A stretch of DNA of 6,230 nt, from the NCBI GenBank assembly GCA_022701845.1, contig JAKONS010000262.1, positions 1 to 6,230 on the forward strand. Direction: 5' to 3'. This stretch comes from Burkholderiaceae bacterium. GTDB taxonomy: Bacteria; Pseudomonadota; Gammaproteobacteria; Burkholderiales; Burkholderiaceae. This document shows, piece after piece, positions 5,183-6,230 of this stretch (positions are counted from its first letter, which is position 1; each line of letters starts with the position of its first letter). The notes under the pieces are model-generated. The model saw only the letters and a list, made by a program, of their open reading frames with translations. It was not told the DNA's origin and made no database searches. Position numbers and translations under genes: made by a program.

Positions 5183-6208
5183 TCAAGCGGCGGCCAGCCG
5201 TTCCCGTGCCAGCCTGGTGCCCTCCGCCAGCGCCTGCAGCTTGCGCCACGCCACGTCCCGCCCCATCGGCGCCATGCCGCAGTTGGTGCAGGGAAAGAGC
5301 CGCTCCTTCGGCACGAATGCCAGCGCACGACCGATGGCGTCGGCCACTTCCTCGGCGGTTTCGACGACATCGCTGGCGACGTCGATGACGCCGACCAGCA
5401 CATCCTTGCCGGCCAGCAATGCCATGAGATCGGGCGGCACATGGGAGTGGATGCACTCCAGGCTCACCTGGTCGATGCTGCTCCTGGCGAGCGCGGGAAA
5501 CACCGCCTCGTACTGGCGCCACTCATTGCCCAGCGTGCGCTTCCAGTCGGTGTTGGCCTTGATGCCGTAGCCGTAGCAGATGTGCACCGCCGTCTTGCAG
5601 GTCAGGCCCTGCGCGGCACGCTCCAGCGCCCGCACACCCCAGTCGGCGGCGTCCTGCAGGTAGACGTTGAATGCCGGCTCGTCGAACTGGATGATGTCCA
5701 CGCCGTCGGCCTGCAGCGCGAGCGCTTCCTGGTTGAGCAATTCGGCAAAGGCGAACGCCATCGCGATCCTGTCGCCGTAGAAGCGGTCGGCCACGGTGTC
5801 GACGATGGTCATCGGCCCGGGCAGGGTGAACTTCAGTTTCTTGCGGGTGTGCGCGCGCGCCAGCCGTGCCTCGAACGCATGCACCCGGCCCTTGAGGCGC
5901 AGGGCCGAGACCACCTGCGGCACCATCGCGTCGTAGCGGTTGTCGCGGATGCCCATCTTCACCTTGTGCTCGAAGTCGATGCCGTCGACCTGCTCGAGGA
6001 AGCCGTGCACGAAATGCTGGCGCGACTGCTCGCCGTCGCCGACGATGTCCAGGCCGGCGTCTTCCTGGGCCTTGATCCACAGCAGGGTCGCGTCGGCCTT
6101 GGCCTGCCGAAGCGCATCGCCCTCGGTCGCCCATTGCGGCCAGAGCTTGTTCGGCTCGGCGAGCCAGGCCGGCTTCGGCAGGCTGCCGGCGATGGAGGAC
6201 GGGAACAT
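5183..6208 (-). CDS. Short MetE-like (cobalamin-independent) methionine synthase, possible MesD type
   Basis: 341 aa from ATG 6208. The frame stays open to the window edge with no clear ribosome site, so a slightly upstream start is possible, but FPSSIAGSLPKPAWLAEP is the usual family N-terminus. The protein corresponds to the catalytic C-terminal barrel of MetE alone; full MetE is about 750 aa with an N-terminal half that helps bind folate. Zinc/homocysteine-site candidates are in place: His209 and Cys211 (AVHICYGYG), Glu251 (SLECIHSH) and Cys310 (PCTNCGM). The QFDEPAF motif (174-180) and GDGEQSRQHF (57-66) are also present. It should transfer a methyl group to homocysteine in the cytoplasm; the donor is not predictable from sequence. 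The pattern IKANTDWKRTLGNEWRQYE resembles, from memory, Acinetobacter MesD, a folate-independent, oxygen-requiring synthase that works with MesX (DUF1852). Such a partner would lie beyond the right edge. Alternative: another core-MetE type. Confidence 0.9.
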   Translation of the reverse strand: MFPSSIAGSLPKPAWLAEPNKLWPQWATEGDALRQAKADATLLWIKAQEDAGLDIVGDGEQSRQHFVHGFLEQVDGIDFEHKVKMGIRDNRYDAMVPQVVSALRLKGRVHAFEARLARAHTRKKLKFTLPGPMTIVDTVADRFYGDRIAMAFAFAELLNQEALALQADGVDIIQFDEPAFNVYLQDAADWGVRALERAAQGLTCKTAVHICYGYGIKANTDWKRTLGNEWRQYEAVFPALARSSIDQVSLECIHSHVPPDLMALLAGKDVLVGVIDVASDVVETAEEVADAIGRALAFVPKERLFPCTNCGMAPMGRDVAWRKLQALAEGTRLARERLAAA

Positions 6209-6230
6209 CGGGCCGGCAACGTTCGATGGG

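Noticed and set aside
5523..6134. Minus-strand open frame of 203 codons within the methionine synthase gene
   Set aside because: Arg/Gly/Ala-rich shadow frame of a strongly recognised enzyme.
1..6230. Search for CRISPR arrays, tRNA/rRNA, transposase fragments, att sites and integrases
   Set aside because: No regularly spaced repeats, tRNA-like cloverleaf, transposase motif or flanking repeat was seen, including around the PhoD remnant.

Overview
The window reads as chromosome of a very GC-rich betaproteobacterium, probably Burkholderiales/Comamonadaceae-like. The basis is base composition, strong GC bias at third codon positions, and the gene families present: CYTH-CHAD, a small Gre-like factor, YiaA/B, DUF2145 and a short MetE-like enzyme. 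The genus cannot be fixed from sequence alone. I see no rRNA, tRNA, CRISPR array, insertion sequence or phage gene.

Layout, left to right. (1) 1-1218 (+): 3' part of a CYTH-CHAD protein (triphosphatase-like tunnel fold plus polyphosphate-binding helical domain), cut by the window edge. (2) 1219-1915 (-): a decayed PhoD-type alkaline phosphatase remnant. It lacks both ends and carries two single-base deletions and an in-frame TAA. It abuts the CHAD stop codon exactly. (3) 1991-2494 (+): a small GreA/GreB-like protein. (4) 2553-4230 (-): a tight three-gene operon, in transcription order a four-helix YiaA/B membrane protein, a small exported hydrophobic protein of unknown function, and an exported DUF2145 protein. 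The last two overlap by GTGA, the first two are 11 bp apart. (5) 4350-5129 (+): a divergent XRE-type regulator, with an inverted repeat (GTATC-N7-GATAC) three bases before its ATG. (6) 5183-6208 (-): a 341-aa MetE C-terminal-domain-like methionine synthase without the folate-binding N-terminal half, possibly of the MesD type.

How they fit together: the YiaA/B-hypothetical-DUF2145 cassette looks like one envelope-associated unit, possibly controlled by the divergent regulator. The CYTH-CHAD gene and the PhoD remnant share only a loose phosphate theme. The Gre-like and MetE-like genes look like independent units. Both convergent junctions carry GC-rich hairpins that could end transcription, though neither has a U-tract. 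No obviously new defence or mobile system is present. The most useful points for a second look are the DUF2145 cassette, the operator-like repeat, the Gre-like protein's altered tip, and the folate-independent methionine synthase candidate.
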